DNA of 64,000 nt, taken from contig NC_092190.1 in NCBI RefSeq assembly GCF_043641665.1, positions 24,712,010-24,776,009 of the forward strand, given 5' to 3'. Source of the DNA: Enoplosus armatus. Its lineage: Eukaryota; Chordata; Actinopteri; Centrarchiformes; Enoplosidae. Under the pieces are notes generated by a model. That model saw only the letters and a list, made by a program, of their open reading frames with translations. It made no database searches and was not told the origin of the DNA. Of the stretch, positions 1-13,000 are shown in pieces; the first letter of the stretch is position 1, and each line of letters starts with the position of its first letter. A program made the position numbers and the translations under genes.

Positions 1-974
1 AAGCATAATATTTCCAAGATGGGCTGCTAACATTCACTTGTTTTACTTTTTGATAATTGCTTTGGCTTTATACTAGAATATTCCTTACCTGACTTGCAGA
101 CAGGAGAATAAACGCCCTTTCTAATCCTTAAACTTAAGAGGAAATAAATGATGCACAAGTGTCAATGAGAGGCAAAGCTCTCCAAAACATATCTTATATT
201 CCAAAACTTAACCAAATGAAGCTGTAAAATTGGGTGAGAAGGCGTTTATTCGAACTAATATAGTTTACTGGTGTTATTTAGAGTGCAAACCACAGGAATC
301 ACATCCCACTATCTGCAAGCCAGGCTAAGAAATATTTTGCAGGAGGAAGGTATCAGTTCCAGATGCAGTGAACCTCCATATCTTTTAAAGGACATTTCAA
401 ATCTGGAAGCTTTAAAAGATACATATCCTGCACCTTTTCTGGGAAAAGATCAGAGGAACCTTCATGCCAAAATGAAACGAACTTTTGGATGCAAACCGCA
501 AGTGTCAAAAACTGGTACAAGCAAGTTCTACCAGTGCTCGCCTGGGGGAAACCATGGAATATTATCAGAAGAAGAGCAGGTAGAATAATACAGACAAAAC
601 TAATTTTCTTTCAAGACATATAAAGATGACATGCTACTGTGGAAATTCAAAGATCACTTAAAGGGACAGTTCAACACAATGACAAATTTACAAACTCTAA
701 AAGCAGTCTGTGAATGCTGGCTACAACCCAAATAATCTATAACACATGCACCCACAACATCTGTTTTTTTCTCCACTTTCTCAACAGTTTCTCTACTTAA
801 AAACCATCTTCAATGAGCCAAAGCTTGGATCAAAGCTACCCTCTGACAGACTACTTAGGAAGTAAAACAGAAATCTGGTTAAACTGTCCCTTTTCCATTG
901 TGCCTGCTTCTCACGTGTGATAATAATCTGGTGTTTTTTGGTATATGATGGTAAGAAATCTGACATGACCTTAC
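1..974 (-). other. ttn: titin intron downstream of exon 42
   Basis: No titin exon is recognised. A plus-strand open frame of 105 codons at 271-588 has no recognisable homology and runs antisense to titin; it is not called as a gene. Confidence 0.6.
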
Positions 975-1025
975 CTTTGACTTCTTGCTCAATCTTGGCT
1001 TCAATCTGCTCTCTCACATGAGTCA
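975..1025 (-). CDS. ttn: titin exon 42, short helical linker
   Basis: A 51-bp exon between acceptor TTCACAG and donor GTAAGG, phase 1-1. It encodes [17 protein letters not shown], which resembles the HERIEQEIEMEMK helix that follows the proximal Ig block in mammalian titin. The fit of phase, splice sites and sequence supports it despite its size. Confidence 0.8.
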
Positions 1026-4000
1026 CTGTGAAGCAAAGAGATGACATGAATTCAGATGTCATCAACACACTGAGCACATTGATCCCATGTGGAATAGATC
1101 CAGTGAGGGTCTTCAAACCTTTCCACCTCTCTCATTTTTCTTTGCCAGACTCAATGTATTTTCCGCGTTGCAGTTTGATCAAGGTTGATCCATGAATTGA
1201 GGAAACTTAAGTTATGTTTAAATTAACAAAACATGAACCCCTATCTACTAGAACTGCAGTACTAAAGTAGAGTTAAAACCATGAGCACTACATATGTAAA
1301 ATAACAAAACAATGAGTGTAAAAGTTAATTCTTGACTATAAAAGTGGTGTTAAAATAAACTTAACTCAAGTTCCATTTACTAAACGCACAATTCAAGAGC
1401 AATAATAGCTTCAATTTACTCAGTTGATGGACCAAAATGATGGATGGGAATGTATTGCCAACAGACTAGAGTCTTCCAAAGAAGTTTGTGACTCATACTG
1501 GGTTTGAACCTATATTTTTTGAGAAACTAGATTGGGAGGTGAGAAATCAAACAATGGATACACACATCTGAAAGAACATGGTGAAAAACAAAAGAAAGAG
1601 CAAGTAATAAGACATAAAGACATTACATAACACAGAGGCACCAAGTGAATCAGACAAAGAAGGGTTTGAGTTTCCTGGAGGATGGAGGTACAACAGAAAG
1701 GGTTTACATGTGGGTTTCATGCATTTTCCAGAGTTTTCCTGTGCGGGAGGGGAGAGGAAAGTGAGGACGGAGAGGATGAAGGAGGGTGGAGAGATGAGTT
1801 TGTTCCGGGGGGGAGTGATGAGGAAGGTGGAGCAGAGAGGAGAGGTGATAATCCCAGGATTCAAACAAACTGGTGCATTCATGAACAAAGTGGTTCCTCT
1901 TTCTGGAACTGTGAGGTTAGTCACATCCGGAGGAGGGCTGAGGGATGTCCCGATCAAGCTTATTTCCCCAGGGTCACTTTAAGAAAACAATCTGTGTTTT
2001 CATGGGTGGGGGGAAGGGGTTATATCTATCAGTCCAAACATGTTTATACAGTGAATTGTCAAAGTTGTATTAAGAAAATTCAAAAAGAAACATTATCGGC
2101 AGACCTACAGTTTCGGGGTCAATTGGAAGTGATGTCGCTGCAGGATGTCCTGCTCAGTGCATATCTTAGTCACAATTCTTTGTGAAAATACATCGAAGGG
2201 ATCCTTATCAAAAATGTTTGAGGGCATTATGTGTTTGTATAAAAGAAGAGAGGGGCTAGTCATGTCTGCCGATACCAAGTCTGATTTGATTCATCTGTTT
2301 AGAGTTTTTCAGATTTCATTCATGATTTTATAATCACACTTCTGTTGAACTCACTCCTGAAAAGTATATTTTTAACCTTAATGAGGATTTGCTGGTTGAA
2401 GGTTAAAATATTTAAAGCTGACTTTAACTGGTTCGGGACATCCCTTGAGGTGTTTTTTCTCGTGACGATAAGGAGGGTGAATTAATCTGCAGCCGACGGA
2501 TCCAGACGTTACCTTCTTCTTCTTCGGTTACGGTGAGGGTGGCCGAGCATGCGGTCTCCCCAGCATTATTGGCTGCCCTGCAGGTGTACTGCCCCGCATG
2601 CTCAGAGAAAGCATCGACTATGATGAGCATGGCGGTGTTCGTCACCTCATCGAAATGAAACACCACGTTCTTGGTGGGCTGAACTGGCTTCCGGTTGTGG
2701 AACCAGCTTATCTCTGGCTTCGGCATGCCGGACACACATGCATGAAAGCGGGCCACCTCCCCGTGTGGCACCGTGCAGCTTGTGATTGGCTGGATGAAAA
2801 CTGGCTTTTGGCCAATGGAGGGTTTCTTTAGACTGGTGAGGCTTGTGGAGACATGCCACTGAGACTCAGCAGGACTGTCCACTGTTTGTTTTTGCCCTGA
2901 AAGGAAGCATGTTCATTGACTTTGTGTGCTTTATTTGATTTATATTTATCCCAGTAAGCACAGTTTGAGTGATTTTCGGATTTTTTATTAAATCTGCTGC
3001 TAAGAAACTGAAAAATGACAACATCAGTCATTTCTTCAAACATCTAACACAACCTCTTTTTTGACAAGTGACCTCTCTGGCTGTGCAAAGGGGGAAGTAG
3101 TGTGATACTGTTACAGCACAGAAAAAGCTCTTGGGGAAGAGGTCGGGTCAGTGGTTGGCGTAAATTGTCTTGACTTTAACATGGAGGTATTAAGGTATTT
3201 CCACACCAAATGTGAATGTACGAGCACCTTGTTAATCCTTTTGTTTCCATTACTTCTGGCAAACCAAGGACAGTCATCAAAATACTGTTGATCAACCAAA
3301 TTTAGCTTCTTTGTGTATTTTCACCTTCAAATCACTGAACTGGTGCTCACTGGGATGTTTAAGCTTGAGTAAAGAAAAGAGCAGTGTCATGACTCCACCA
3401 CAGCAGGAACAATTAAAGCCCTCTTTGTTTTCTCCCTGTAAAACATTTCATTATTTTGAAGGACTCATTTCACACTCCGCTGACTGTCGGCACATCAATT
3501 ATGCTGCCAATACATTTTCGTCAGAGCCCCCAAAAAGTATTTATTCTTTTCTTACATATGTTTACCATTTGTTATCTCCAGGTAACACAACAATGAAGTC
3601 AGGATATAGAAAAAACATCTGACGTGTTGAAGATAACTGACAGCGTATACAATTATTGGTAACCATGATTAATATTGGCTTCTGTTATTTACCTTCACAG
3701 TCTCACTCAGGGGTCAAAACAGCATTTCTTGGTGGTAACAAACTTACCGTCCAGGGTGAGAGTGGCGGAGCAGGACGCGGTTCCAGCGTTGTTTGTGGCC
3801 ACACAGGTGTACTCGCCCTCGTCCTCCGGGTAAACCCTAGAGATCTCCAGCTGACAGCTGTCGTCAAACTGAGACATCCTGAAGAAGTCGGACTGCTTGA
3901 TCTCCTTCTCCTTGTGGAACCAGCTGATCCTCACATCTGGACAGAGGACAAAGGAAAAGAAGGTTTGTGGCAGCAGGCTGGATTTTGTGATGAACAGTGT

Positions 4001-7000
4001 GATGAAGCCGTCCTGACAGAGCAGAGCTCTGAGTGGACGGAGAGCCGTCCAACATGGAGGAAGCTAGCGTAGCTTATTAGCTGTCTGAGTGTCACCATCA
4101 GGGTTATTGAAGCTCCTCTGTCTGAGTATAAACTGGTCTACAACAGAGACCTGGTCTACACAGTTAGAGACAAGAGGACATCAGACTGACAGCTGTTAAC
4201 TGTGGACACTTACTGTCCCATTAGCGGTAAACTAGCTCGGTAGCAACAACATTTTCACACATTGTTATTATAAAAATATTGATTATATGACTAAAGTAAG
4301 CGTTCAGTTTTCTTACCGTCTCCACGGACTCTGCACTGGAAGCGAGCTGGTTCTCCCTCGCGGGCTGAGGTGCTGGCGATGGGTGAGATGACGACAGGAG
4401 GAGCAACGGTGGCAGCCGAGTCTGGAGAAACCACCTCTGACACTACAACACACACGCACACACACACAAACCTGCATCTAAACATGTCCTGGTGTTGATT
4501 TGATGTTTGTCTTTGTTCCACAGGTGTAACGTCCCGTCTTACCCTCCACATTGAGCGTTGCAGTGCTCGTGGCGGTGCCATAGTCGTTCTTGGCCTCGCA
4601 GTTGTAGATAGCGGCGTCCTCGGGGAACACTTCGATCAGCAGCAGCGAGTGCTCGTTGCCGTCGTGGAGGAACTTGCACTTGAAGCCCGGAGACAGAGCC
4701 TGAGAGTTTTTGTACCAGAAGACCTGAGGCTGAGGAACGCCGCTCACCTGCACCGAGAAGCGAGCCGGTTTACCGGCCTCTACCGACTGGGGCTCCATGT
4801 GGTGGAGGATCTGAGGAGGCTCCGGGACTGAACGAGACAGGAAATAAAAGACTTCATGAGCCAGGACACGTCTGACGTAACGTTTCTTCACTGTTGTGGA
4901 TTTAATCAAGAAAATAATCTGCAGATTCACTGAAAATGAAATTATCTGTTAGTTTGCATTATAGTGCATAAACATATTTTTAAACATACTTTTTCAATTC
5001 ATATGATTATTTGATGATTATTAGTCCTTCTGTTGTCTGTAAAGGTTCAATACGACTGTTTTCATGAATCTAAATTAAATGAGAAAGACGATTTAAAAAA
5101 ATGTCAAAACACAACTGAAAGTCTGTTTTTTATGTTAAGTGTTAAATTTCTCCATGTGTTGTCCTGATCCTCGTGGTCACAGAAATATTACAGGGCTATT
5201 AAAGGCACTGATCTCCTGATTCATTTGGCTGCGCTTGATTTGATTCTTTAGGTTTACTTACATTAGATACACCCCAATATTGTATAATATAGAGGCAACA
5301 GTAAGCACAGTCTACACGTTAATAAATCATTCACTGTAACTGATCTGAGAATTGGTCCTAGAATGTTAAGAAGAAAGGGAGAAACAGAAGAATAGAGTTT
5401 TCCAAATGTGAGCCTTAAATAAATGAGTAAATCCATCAGTGATCATCTTCCTGCTGGACTCACTGTTGACTCGGAGGTGTATGGTGCTCCTGTTTTTGCC
5501 GGCGATGAAGGTGTACTCCCCGGCGTCGCTCCTGTAGGTCTCAGAGATGGTGAGGCGGTGCAGCTTTCTGATGGTGACGTAGTTGAACCTCTCCTCCACC
5601 TCGAACTGGATCTCCACCCCGTTCCTCAGCCAGCGGCCCTCCACGTCGTCCTCGTTCACCTCGAACTCGAAGGTCGCTCTGTGTTTCTCCAAAACCTGCC
5701 AGAGAGGAAGATTCCTGGTTTCTGCTTCATCTGAATCAGGTTTATTGCCAAGTAGTTTTTTTCATGTACAAGGAATTTGTATATAGTAAGAGAAAATAAA
5801 TAAGATCATAAATCATCACAAATGTACCGATGAATTCCTCCTGTTGTTTTAACCTCCTAAGACCCAAGCTCTATCTTAATTTCTCTTTGCTATTTGGGCT
5901 TATTGGGACCTGATAAGTATAAAAACTAAGCATCATCTGTTGACATGATGTGGTTCCGCATACGGGGACAATTTTGAATTTCCATATAAGCAGAATTAAG
6001 TATTATGGTATAACCCAAAATGTGATGTCCACGCATGTGGATGCCAGGTCTTAGAAGGTTAAAGGAACATTTGTTTATATTGTTATCTATCGTTATTCTC
6101 TATCTTCAGATGGATGTCTGTAAGAATCTTTCATTTATTCATCGAACACAAACGCCAAACCACGCTGTCTGAGGACGTCACCTTGTAAAGGGCTAAAAGT
6201 TTCTTTGAATAAATGTTTGTTGTTGCACTTTTCTGTCTTGGCTTCAGACGGCAAAAGCTGCGGATTAGATTTGTGTTACTGTTGTCTCATATGTGACACT
6301 TCAGAACAAAATGTCACAGACGTTTTCCAGGTGAACCTAAACTCATACATACACATAAAAAATCCATCATAAATCTTGAAGGTAATTCACATCCAATAGC
6401 TCTTCCTTTTCAAATAGCCCTAGTTACTATAAAAGACAGTGTGTGTCTCCATGTGAGTCACATGAATCCAAGTAGCGCCTGAGTTTGGGCCTGTAAGGGT
6501 TAAATCATTGTGTACGTCTTCATCTTTGTTTGAGTCCAGACTGAAAAAGGTACCTTGTTAAACATGTTAAACTCAGACAGAAGTGTCTTTGAGGATAGTG
6601 AACCTTAACGCCTCGAGTCCAGACTTTACGTTTTCCCTCTTCAGTGAAGTTTAACAGTGAATCAACTTTAAAACCTGCACGTTAATCATTTTGCTTAAAA
6701 TGAACGTCCGTCTCACCGTAAGTTCCCGCTCGGCAGGTTCAGAGATACGGATGTCGCGACCCTCCACGGTCAGCTGGGCCTTGGAGACGCTCGATCCGGC
6801 CACCACAGAATACTCTCCAGCATCAGACATCCGAACCGTCTGCACCATCAGGCGGTGGACGTACTTCTCTGCTGTCACAACGTACCTGAACACAACACAG
6901 ACGACGACTCTCAGCTCATGTTTAACCTTTTAAAATGCTTCTGCTTCTGTAAGGAAGGGGCAGGAGAGGTTAGTTACAGTGTGACCAACACCGACGCACC

Positions 7001-10000
7001 TTTCCTCAGTCATGTCCAGCTCCTGACCGTCCTTCATCCACATCACCTGAATGTTTGGCTCAGAAACCTCACATTCAAAGATCGCCTTCTTCTTCTCTGT
7101 GATCTTTATGTCCTTGATTTTCTTGGTGAATTCAATCACACGAGCTGAAAACAACAACGAGTTGCAGTGATTATTCCAAGAATGATCTAAATTTGAGAAA
7201 TAATAGTAAGAGAACATAAACTGCTAAAAAGCACAAAGTATATGAATTCTAACAGACTTCCTCACAGGATTTCAGATCCGTTTCCATTTAATCAAACATA
7301 ACAATCCACAGGGTTACAGAAGGAAGGGTTTTGAAGGAAATAGACATGATGGAAACTTGCTGTGTCTTTAACACGTTAAAATACATCCTGGTTCTTTCTA
7401 TCCATAATGATGAAACAATGCTGACCATGATGAGTTCAGTAACCACTAAAAACGTTAAGCATCAGGTTACCTTCGACGAACAGGTTAGCGGCGGTGGCGG
7501 CGGAGCCGGCCACAAACTGGTACTCTCCTCCGTCACCAAAGTGAACGTTTCGGATGGTGAGCGAGTGCGTGAGCTGCCGGCTGCGGACCTGACATCTGTC
7601 CGACGACTTGACCTCCACGCCGTTCTTCAGCCATTTGTACGTGATTCCCTCGTAGTTGACGGTGACCTCGAAGGTGATGGTGTCTCTCTCCTGAGCGTTC
7701 AGGTCCTTCAGCATGGAGGTGATCAGGACAGCTGCAGAGGGGGTACAGGCTGGGTGAAATACAGAAATACTACAAACACTTCTGGGAACATTTACTGGCT
7801 TTTCGAGACAGAAAGACGGGGGAGGTACTGAATTTTTTTTTTTTTTCATTATACAAATAAAATTGATTTGAATGAGATAATATGATTGTTATACTGGATA
7901 ATAATACTAAAACTACTACTTCTACTACTAAAAATAGTGACAATAATATCATATAATGTTTTTAAATTAATTACAAATCTAAAATGACATACATATATAT
8001 ACAACTGAAACGTAATTTATTTTCTGCTCATTTGTTTTATTTTTCTAATTTGTCATTCCCCTCAAAAATCTTTAAATCACAAAATATGACTTGATTATTA
8101 CTAAATTCCTCTTTATCTATTTTCAGTAAATGCTCTTTATGTCTGATTTGTCAATTTCTAAAAAAGTTGAAATGTTTTGAATTTAATGTTATGAAATTAT
8201 GCCGCTGTTTTTTGTGAAGTTCGGCCACATGTGAAACACACAGAAACTACGCGGTCTCACTGAGAGACGGCACTGTGGTGTCATTTGATTTGAACGTAGT
8301 CTTACGGCTAACGGTGAGCGTTGCAGAGACTCTGTCGTTCCCGCAGATGAAGGTGTACTCTGCAGAGTCGTCCCTGCTGGTGTTCATGATCTTCAGCTGG
8401 TGGAGTTTTCCCTGAACCACGATCCTGAACTTCTCGCTCATCTCGATCTCCACGCCGTCTTTCAGCCAGGTGGACGGCACGTTGAAGTGAGAAACTTCAC
8501 ACTCGAACGTGGCCACCTGGGTCTCTGGGACCTTCACGCTCTTCATGGGTGTGGTGACTCGCAGCGCTGCAAGAGACAAATCCGAAACTGATAAGAGAAG
8601 AAACTAGAAGACTTTCTTTCAAACAACTATTAAATACAAACTAGAAAGTTTGTAACTACACATGATAAAATATGCATTCTTAATTACATAAAACAAATGC
8701 AAATAACAATTATAAATTTAAATATTATTCTCTAAATGTTTAATAAATAAACATTTTTATTAAATAAAATACATGCACATTAAAAATATCTACACAGTAA
8801 CACAACTCTCAAAGTCCTTTTGACTTTACGATTTTAAAATGAAAATATAGTTGTTTATAGGACACAATGTATGTATGGTGTAATATAATCTCTCCACTGT
8901 GAGGATGAGTAACTGGAACGGTGACAGGACGTCAATCAAGTCATGACAACAAAATACACAACAGGGCGAGTACAGCATCTCCTCGCCAGGCACTCTGTGG
9001 GCGTCATCAGCCCACTTTGATTCTGCACCAGCTCACATCCTCCTCCTCAACATCCTCAATACCAGTGAGCTATGTCACTTTTCACAAACCGACCAATCAC
9101 AGCCTGGATGTTGAACTCATTGTTAGGCATGAATGGTTATGATTATTGAAAAGTTAGTACTAACCACCCAGGTACAACAAAACCCTTGTAACCTTTTCAT
9201 TGTTAGACTATAAGTATACATGACGTACCCTCCACAGTGAGCACAGCGCTGCTCTGCAGGTGTCCCACCACGGCGGTGTACTCTCCTGCGTTGCTGCTGT
9301 CGACGTTCTGCAGGATCAGTTTGTGAGCTTTCCGCTCTGACAGAATCTTACACTTGTCGCTCGACTTCAGCTCCACGCCATTAAACATCCATCTTACGGG
9401 GATGTTGTCATGTGACAGGTTCATCTCAAAGGAGGCGGTGTCGTCCAGCAGTGATGTCACGTCCTTTATCTTCTTTATGATTTTGATCGCTGCAGAAACA
9501 AGTAGCAGAAAAAAGTCATCAAATCTTAAAATAGAAAAAATGAAAAACAGTAAAACCTTTGCTCCTAGATGATTTTATTTGATATTTGTCAATATACTAT
9601 ATAATCAGGGATTATGGGGCATAGTTATTTCAACCTTTGAGTCTTAATTTGACAGTAAATCAGTAATACTCACTCTCTACGTTGAGTCTGGCATTTGCAG
9701 ACAGTTTCCCAAGTTTGAAGGAATAAACAGACTCGTCCTGTGCGTTGCAGTCCTTGACCTTCAGTGTGTGGACCATGCCATCGGAGGTGATCTCGTACTT
9801 GTCGCTGTTCTGCAGTTCCACGCCGTTCTTGATCCACTGGGATCCTTTCACGCCGGTGTGGGTGAGCTCCAGCGTGAAAACCGCCTCCTGGGTCTCGGTC
9901 ACAGTCTGGTTCCTTAGAGTTTTCTTGATCTTCACCGCTGAAGAAGGAAACACAGGACTCAGTATTCACTGATGGTTTCTCAGTTTTTAGAGCCTCAACA

Positions 10001-13000
10001 GTAGTGAAGCTAAAAATGTTATAATTGTCCTGCAGGTGGCGCTTAAGGGAACTTCAATGGGTCATTAAAATTAGAAGGCTTCATTCTCTAGCGGTAATGT
10101 CAGTAGGTAAGTAGGGATCCTATCTGTGACAAATGCAAACGTGCCCCTGCCTCACTCCTCCATGTTTTGGTCACACCTTTCCAAAGCTTTATTTCGGATA
10201 TCAGTGTTTCAGTCCTTCTCTGAAATCTTATTATGTCCCATTGAGCCTTGGACTGCTGTCTTAGGCATCCCCCCACAACAACAAGGACAAGGTATACTAA
10301 TCTTATGGAACTGCTGTCCCTCCCTCTCACTCCCCCTGGATTTGGGACACTATGCTTGAACACTCTCTATGCTTCAAACTTGAAAAACACTGAAAAGTCA
10401 GTAAATAAGTTTCACTGAGTGTGTTTTTGAGAAATATATACCACCGTGTATGTCTTAGTCTAAAGACAACGTGGACACTGAACATGTATGTTGAGAAGCT
10501 GGTACTTACCCTCCACCCTGAGGTTAGCAGTGGTTTTGGAGTTGGCCACCTGGTAGGTGTACTCTCCGACATCCTGTGGTCTTGTGATGACAATGATGAG
10601 GCGCCTGACAGCCCCCTTCACCTCGCTCACCACATTCTCATTAAAGTCCACAGGGTGACCCTCCTTCAGCCACTTGCCCTCAGCGTTGGCGTTGGCGACC
10701 TCACACTCCAGCTCAGCTGTCTGAGACTCTGCCACCGTCACGTCCTGCAGGGGCCGTGTGATGGCTCCACCTGGTGGCAGCATAAGGAAACAGTTTGTTT
10801 TGTGATTCTGGGGCAGCAGAGCAGGTCTATCCCAGATCTGACCATGTATCATGTGACACAATAACAGAGTGAGTCCCAACATACAAAGTCTTTTTAACTC
10901 ATTTTGCAAACATATAGATGCTGTCTATGACAGGTAAAAATAAATATCTGAGTCAATAAGATAAGATAAGGAATGGAATTGAAATGTTTATCTACCTTGT
11001 TCACACCAGTGGTTCTTGAGAATCAGTGTAATTGTGTAAATTAGTTCATTTGAATGTCATTTGAGCACACAACTCAATAATCTCTTATAGAGTGTAGACG
11101 TACCAGAGACAGTGAGCTTGGCGCTGGATGTCTTTTCACCAGCGTGGAAAATGTACTGGCCCTCCTCGTCCTTCATGGCATCAATGACCGTCAGCGAGTG
11201 AGCCTTGCCCTTGGACTCCATCTTGTATTTGGGTCCAGGTTTGAGCTGCTGGTTCCTGAATGTCCAGACCGGGTCGATACCAGGGTGAGAAACTTCAACG
11301 TCAAAAGTAACGTTCTGGGACTCTGAGCACACTTTGTCCCCCATGTGCTTCACAATGTGTACCTCTGTAAAAACGACGACGTGGTTAGAACACAGAACTG
11401 GAATTGGGACCTAAAAACAGTATCACAGGAAAATAAAACTTACTTTCGACAGTGAGACTGCAGCTGGTGTCAACTTTGCCGACCACCAGTTTGTAGAGTC
11501 CCTCATCAGAGGCATAGGTCCTGCTGAAGACCAGACGCTGCTTGGCTCCCTTTGCCACCATCTGGAATCGGTCACTGGGCATCAGCAGTTTGTCGTTATG
11601 GTACCATTTGACCGAGCTGATGTCCTGAGCTGAGATCTTGGCCTCCAACACAGCCTTGGTGCCTTCAATGGAGGACACGTCCTTCAGTGGCACCACAATG
11701 TCAATAGCTGTAAGGAAAGACAACGACGTGATGATCAAAGATGTAAGAGTTTAATGTGTTCTAGAGATGGTTAGAGTTGGGTATCGTTTAGATCCGATAT
11801 TAATTCTGACTCCTACTTTGAACATTGAGTTTGCCCGAGGTGGAGATGTCTTGGGCGGGAACCACGAAAGAGTAGGAAGCAGCATCTTCTCTGCTGACAT
11901 TCTCCAACAGCAGCTTGTGAACCAGTTTGTCGATTACAATGTGGACACGGTCCGAGGCGGAGATGACCTGGCCACTCTTCATCCAGGTACCCTCAACGTT
12001 CTCCTGGGAGAACCTGACCTCCAGCTGAGCGATGTCACCCTCGCACACTGTGAGGTCGGTCAATGGCTGCATCAGGGTCACCGGGCGCACTACAGGTAGA
12101 GAAACCCCATTATTATCACATTACACTACAGCCACCAATGACTGCAACAGGCAACAAAATGTAAAAGGAGTACGACCAGGTTAACAAATAATTTTTTTTG
12201 CCCTTATTATATAGTTACAGCCGAAGACAAACAGGAAAGCCGGGCTCCTGCAGTAAGGACTGCAATTTCAAGCAATGTATTTTTGGACATGTTTAATAAA
12301 TTTGATTAAAAAGCAACACATATACCAGAATTCAGAGTATCACTAATTCACGAGGAGACTGCTGTTGAGAAACCCTGAGAATACTGTTATAAGAAATCTT
12401 ACACACTCATGGTCCAAATCCGTAAAGTTGCTTACATTTCATCTTCAGCGAGGCGCTGGTCCTCAGATCTCCACACACAAAGGTATATTTTCCCTGGTCT
12501 CCTTTCCTGACATCCTTGATGGACAGGGTGTGTCTTCCTCGGCGGGAGGACATGATGTATTTACTGCTAGGAGAGAGCTCTTTGTCTCCAAAGAACCACC
12601 TGCCCTCAACGTCCTCACGAGACAGCTCAACCTCAAACTCTCCAGCGTACGTTTCTGGCACCTCAATGTTCTCCATGTGTTTTATGAGCTCCAGGGCAGC
12701 ACCTGGATACAGAACAATAACAGCAATCATTATCTACCAATCCACGCAAATAAGACCAAAGGAAACAGTAGATGGAAAGATTCTGGGTGTAAAGATTACC
12801 TTCTACGTGGAGCCTTGCGCTTGTCCTGATGCTCTCATCATCTACAATAACACAAGTGTATTCGGCATCATCCCTCATTTCAATTATCAGTACTGACAGG
12901 AAGTGAACCTTTCTGTCTGAGTGCATTCTGTATTTGTCTCCGGAGAATATCTCCATGTTGTTCTTGAGCCATTTGACTTTGATGAAAGGTTCGTTGGTTT

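Noticed and set aside
271..588. Plus-strand 105-codon open frame as a gene
   Set aside because: No recognised domain, no promoter or splice context, and it lies inside a titin intron.
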